Part shown: positions 60,182 through 64,000 of the stretch, in pieces
Layout of the letters: each line of letters opens with the position of its first letter
How positions within the stretch are numbered: the first letter of the stretch is position 1
Assembly: GCA_013398295.1 (NCBI GenBank)
Contig: VZSF01001891.1
Location: 1,054,001 to 1,118,000 of the forward strand
DNA length: 64,000 nucleotides
Reading direction: 5' to 3'
Source: Chionis minor
Lineage: Eukaryota > Chordata > Aves > Charadriiformes > Chionididae
Notes under the pieces: model-generated
Told to the model about the DNA's origin: nothing
Databases searched by the model: none
Seen by the model: the letters and a program-made list of their open reading frames with translations, nothing else
Program-made: the position numbers and the translations under genes

Positions 60182-63100
60182 GTCTGCTCCCTCTCAGCGT
60201 TAATTTGCTCTTCTTCCCTCGTCTGTGTCCGTTTTCCCCTTTCCAACAAGCTCCCAACCACCCAATCTGTTCTCTCGGGCGGCTCCTTTCTCGCTTTTCC
60301 TGCCACAGCTTCCTCCCCTGCTTCCCAATCTGATCTGCCTCCTCACCCTTAAATCTCTGTAGCTCTAAAAAGGAGGCATTTTCCTAGAGAAATAATTAGA
60401 GCTGTTCAAGGGTGTGCAAGCCCTGTGAAATGACTAATAGCGAGATATATTTTTTTTTAATTTTAGTAGTCCCTTAAACATTGCCAGCTTGAAGACTGCA
60501 GCACTATTTTCAACATACCGAATTTTTCATCAGAAACAGGGTTTTTTTTTTTTTTACTTTTTTTTTGTCTTACACCCACCAGAGTTTATGTTGGAAATTA
60601 TCTAGGATCTAAAAACGATTTTTGTGGTGGAATTTTCTCTCGTCGAAGGCGAAAAGGTCAGTTCGCATTTCAGTAGGCGTGTTCGCACCTGCACCACAGT
60701 TTCCAAAACTCCTGTTGACTTAGTCCTCCTCACAGATACGTGCCTGTTCTGTTTCTGAAACCTTCAGCGAAGGCAATTTCACAACCTCTTCAGGCAGCAT
60801 CTTCCTTTGTTCAGTATTTCCCCAGCGAGACAAAAGTCTCCATTTAGACTTTGAGACAATCTTTGAAAAAATAACCGCATAATCGAATATATTAAAGCGA
60901 GCGCAAACCTCAAGAATTCATGAAGTGTTACAGCATCTGTATGCAGAGTACTCAACCCAATCACTCTCTTTGGTAAGTAAAGGTGTTTACTTTGGTAAGT
61001 AAACGCCAATATGCAGCTGGATCTACATAGATGACAACCGTTCCTCTTCTCTTCGACACCTCTCCCTGTTTGCTCTGTTCCTTCGTTTCTAGCTTTGCTT
61101 TTTCAGGCATTAGATCCCAAAAAGCAGGTCTGTCTTCTCTCATCTATGATGATGTTTTCCAAAATTTTTTTAGAACGCTGTCCCCTATGAAAGGGTCACA
61201 TTACCTCTACCAATTGGCACAGGTTGAGAGCGTTATTTCTGCCCATCGCAGTATTTGTCAGGCCGTTGAGAGTTGCATCTCTAAAGAAAGAGTTCGACCT
61301 GCAAAAATCTTCCTTGAAGTCCCCTATGGAATACCTGTTTTACAGCCCAGCTCTTGGCTTTCAGAAACCTATCGGTGCTATTTTATTCTCCGCGCCATCC
61401 AAGAATGTTGGCACCAAACCTCACAGTCACATGTCACCTTACCCTCCTGAGCCACAGATGGGAAATCTAGATCAGTGTCCTGGAAATCAGAGGGTTTAGG
61501 GACAGGGTTAGTAAAAAAATTACTATCAGACCACCTGGTTTCCAGCAAGATCATATCCTGGATCCCCCGCCAGACACATTCCTGATCCCTTGCTGTGGGA
61601 GAAGAGTTTAAGTCTTCCCTCCAACACCAATCCTGGGAGCCTTTTGTAAAGGTGTATATGGAATATTCCCATCCGCCTGACCTGGTGGTTCCAGTTTTGT
61701 ATTGAGCACCGTATCAGGATGTCGTTCCACAGCTGTCTGAAGCGATCCGTGCTGGGAGTGCTGCACTCCAGCCCTTCCAGCTGTGTGACCCTGCCTTCTC
61801 CCGTGTGCCAGCCCTGACGCCGGTAAAAACAGACAGCAGTCCGCTTGCGAGAACTGAGGCAGCCAAAAATAATTTTATGGTGAAAAAGGGCACAGTTTTT
61901 AGCTGCCTCAGCGTTCTGAAACTGTTGCCTGATCCCACGAGTGCTGGTGCTGGCAGAGGGAGGGAGCAGAACTGCAGCACCCCCGGATTTGGATGAACTC
62001 CTGTGGATGCGAAACGCTGCCTGCGCTGGATGGTTAGTTAACTGATCAGAGAGGCTGAACATTTCAGCACAAAGTAAACTCTGTTTCTTCCTTATTCCTC
62101 TTCAGCTGGTGTCAGCCCCATAGCTGGTAAAATTCTGGCCTCACTTCTGTCAGCGGGCCAAGTTTTCATGCTTTTGTCTCAAAGGCTATGATTATCATTA
62201 ACCAGTAGAATTAATACTTGCAATACAGTAATCTGACTTTTCTTAAACTGGATTTTTTTTTCTTTTCTAGCCAAACCTATTAAGAGTAACGGACTAATAT
62301 GACAGGAATATTAAATGTCCATGTTTGACAACCACTTACAGGGAAAGACGCCATATGTTTAGATCCATTTATCTCAGTGCATGAACAGACACAATCAGTT
62401 CATCTAGTTTTAGAAAAGAGAATATGCCCATAATGTTGCTGAAATATTTGCGGTTTTAAAATAAGCAAACATATCCTAGTCTATTAAAAAAAAAGAAAAA
62501 AAGCTTCTTCCCAGAGGCCGTGAGCAAGTTTCACACAATTGCAGGAAATACAAAAATATATTTTGCCTAGTACTTATTGTAAAAACTGTGTGGCCCTTCC
62601 CAAGATAAACTAATATCTGTTTCATGTAGAAAATAACCCACGAGAGTTTCAAAGACCCTTATAACTTACAGCAAAAAGGGAGAAAAATTAAAAGGCACTA
62701 ATTATGGCCTCAATGGGTAACAGGGAAAACAGAACACTTGTTTACAGCTCACTTTCGCTCCCTGAAAGCGCCAGACAAGTAGGCCAAGGAAGAGATCAAA
62801 GAAAGAAGTCACTTCTCCTTTCAGCAAGAGGAGGAGATGAGGGTCTCTTAAGATGTGAGCAAATCAGTCAGCAAAATCACTCACCGACACAACTCACGTA
62901 TAGCCCAGCTGCTTCCTCTTCATTTGCACTTCTGACTGGTTAATTAATGAAAGGAAAAAACCTTTAAAATATATATACCCATCTCTTGCAGAGAGAAATG
63001 TCTCCCCTGATACTACAGAAAGGACACGCTCCACTTGACCTGGTGTCCTCCTGTCCACCACCCTTTCCCAGCTGCCGCCTAAGTGACCTCATGTAAGTTC

Positions 63101-64000
63101 ACATATTCACTCAAAATCACGTTCTCAGGGTTCAGCCCCCACACTGGGAGGGCCGATGGCGCTGTAGATGGACAAGTGCCCTGAGACGCACCACCAGGCT
63201 CCAGTGACGCAGGCTTTCCTAGAGAGCTGAACACCAGTTTCTCCTGCCTATCCCGCAGACCTTCATCCCTCCCAGGTCATCCAAGCCACCATGGAGACTC
63301 CAACCAGACCTCTCCACTTCCTGCCCGAGTCGTGCCTGGTGAAGCATCCTGCCACCCACTCGATCAGGGCACCAGGTCACTTGTTATGAACATTCCTAGG
63401 AATTACGTGCCTTGATGTGCTCCTTACACGTGCCTTTTCCTCCAGCTGCATGAGCCGCTGCAAACGAGAGGTACCGCAGCAGTGAGCGTGCAGAGCTCGA
63501 GCCCGAGTGTCACGCTCTGCACGTGAGATGTGACCAGGCTGCGAAAACAGACAACACTCCAACAGCTACTGCAGTTTTCGCACCATATTTTTAAACTGCT
63601 TTTAACTATACATCAGAAAATGCATAATATTTTCCTCTGTGTTTAAAAGGCAAACACCGTTAAAAAAAATCAACATACTTTTCCCCTCCTGACAGGGCAG
63701 TCGCAGCATTAAATTGTTTCAATTCAGCTGACAACCTAGAGAGTAAAATTCATTGTATAAGCAGTTGAAGTTTCGAACACGGGTAAAAGCTCCACCCGTA
63801 TCATCACCTAAAGAAAATGCATTTCTCAAACCAGAGGCACTGGCCAAATGATGCACTGTGTTAAATGTCTTCATGAGATATTTTATTTAGTGTTAGAATA
63901 TTAGAAGGAAGGAAAAGCGCGTTCTTTTCATGCATAAAATATTCCAGTTATTCCAGCAGAAAGCATACTACCTAGAGTCCACACGAGGGCATCACTGCTT
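60182..64000. other. Region upstream of HNRNPA0, no gene recognised
   Basis: The stretch is about 3.8 kb with T-rich runs near 60450-60463 and 60541-60566 and an A-rich run near 62486-62501. The longest frame is 178 codons on the minus strand (61526-62062) with no domain that I know. I see no repeat family or RNA gene. Confidence 0.7.

Noticed and set aside
1..64000. Operon-like or defence-type novel system
   Set aside because: The window is ordinary vertebrate DNA with two conserved genes. Nothing suggests a linked novel system.

Overview
The window is vertebrate nuclear DNA and almost certainly avian. It carries truncated CR1 LINE retroposons of the bird type, short introns, and two GC-rich CpG-island promoters. 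The gene order KLHL3 - HNRNPA0, both on the minus strand, is the same as in other amniotes (human 5q31). There is no prokaryotic or organellar signal, and I see no tRNA, rRNA or CRISPR.

Layout, left to right. From 1 to about 45.3 kb lies KLHL3 on the minus strand, so its 3' end is on the left. Twelve coding exons can be placed to the base by reading frame, GT/AG boundaries and phase. They run from a 14-nt coding first exon (ATG at 45287) to an exon ending at 2987. The exons sum to 1447 nt (482 codons plus 1 nt), covering the short N-terminus, the BTB and BACK domains and about four of six kelch blades. The last roughly 104 codons and the 3' UTR lie beyond the left edge. Introns contain a degenerate CR1 reverse-transcriptase fragment (about 4.06-4.61 kb), two CR1 3' tails and simple repeats.

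From 43.75 to 45.97 kb is the KLHL3 CpG island. It is disfigured by three single-N joins, and the pieces on either side of these joins repeat each other. I read this as unmerged contig or haplotype ends (false duplication), not biology. From 46 to about 56.7 kb is gene-poor intergenic DNA with one CR1 tail, an AC/AT repeat and a full match to the CTCF consensus. From about 56.7 to 59.6 kb is HNRNPA0 on the minus strand: an intronless 313-codon RNA-binding protein gene with an inferred 3' UTR of up to about 1.65 kb and a CpG-island promoter that carries three more single-N joins. From 60.2 to 64 kb I can support no gene.

The two genes are not a functional operon. KLHL3 is a substrate adaptor of a cullin-3 ubiquitin ligase (WNK kinases, renal salt transport). 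HNRNPA0 binds AU-rich mRNA elements. They are conserved neighbours only. I found no evidence of a previously undescribed system. The most useful observations concern the assembly structure around the KLHL3 first exon and the HNRNPA0 promoter.
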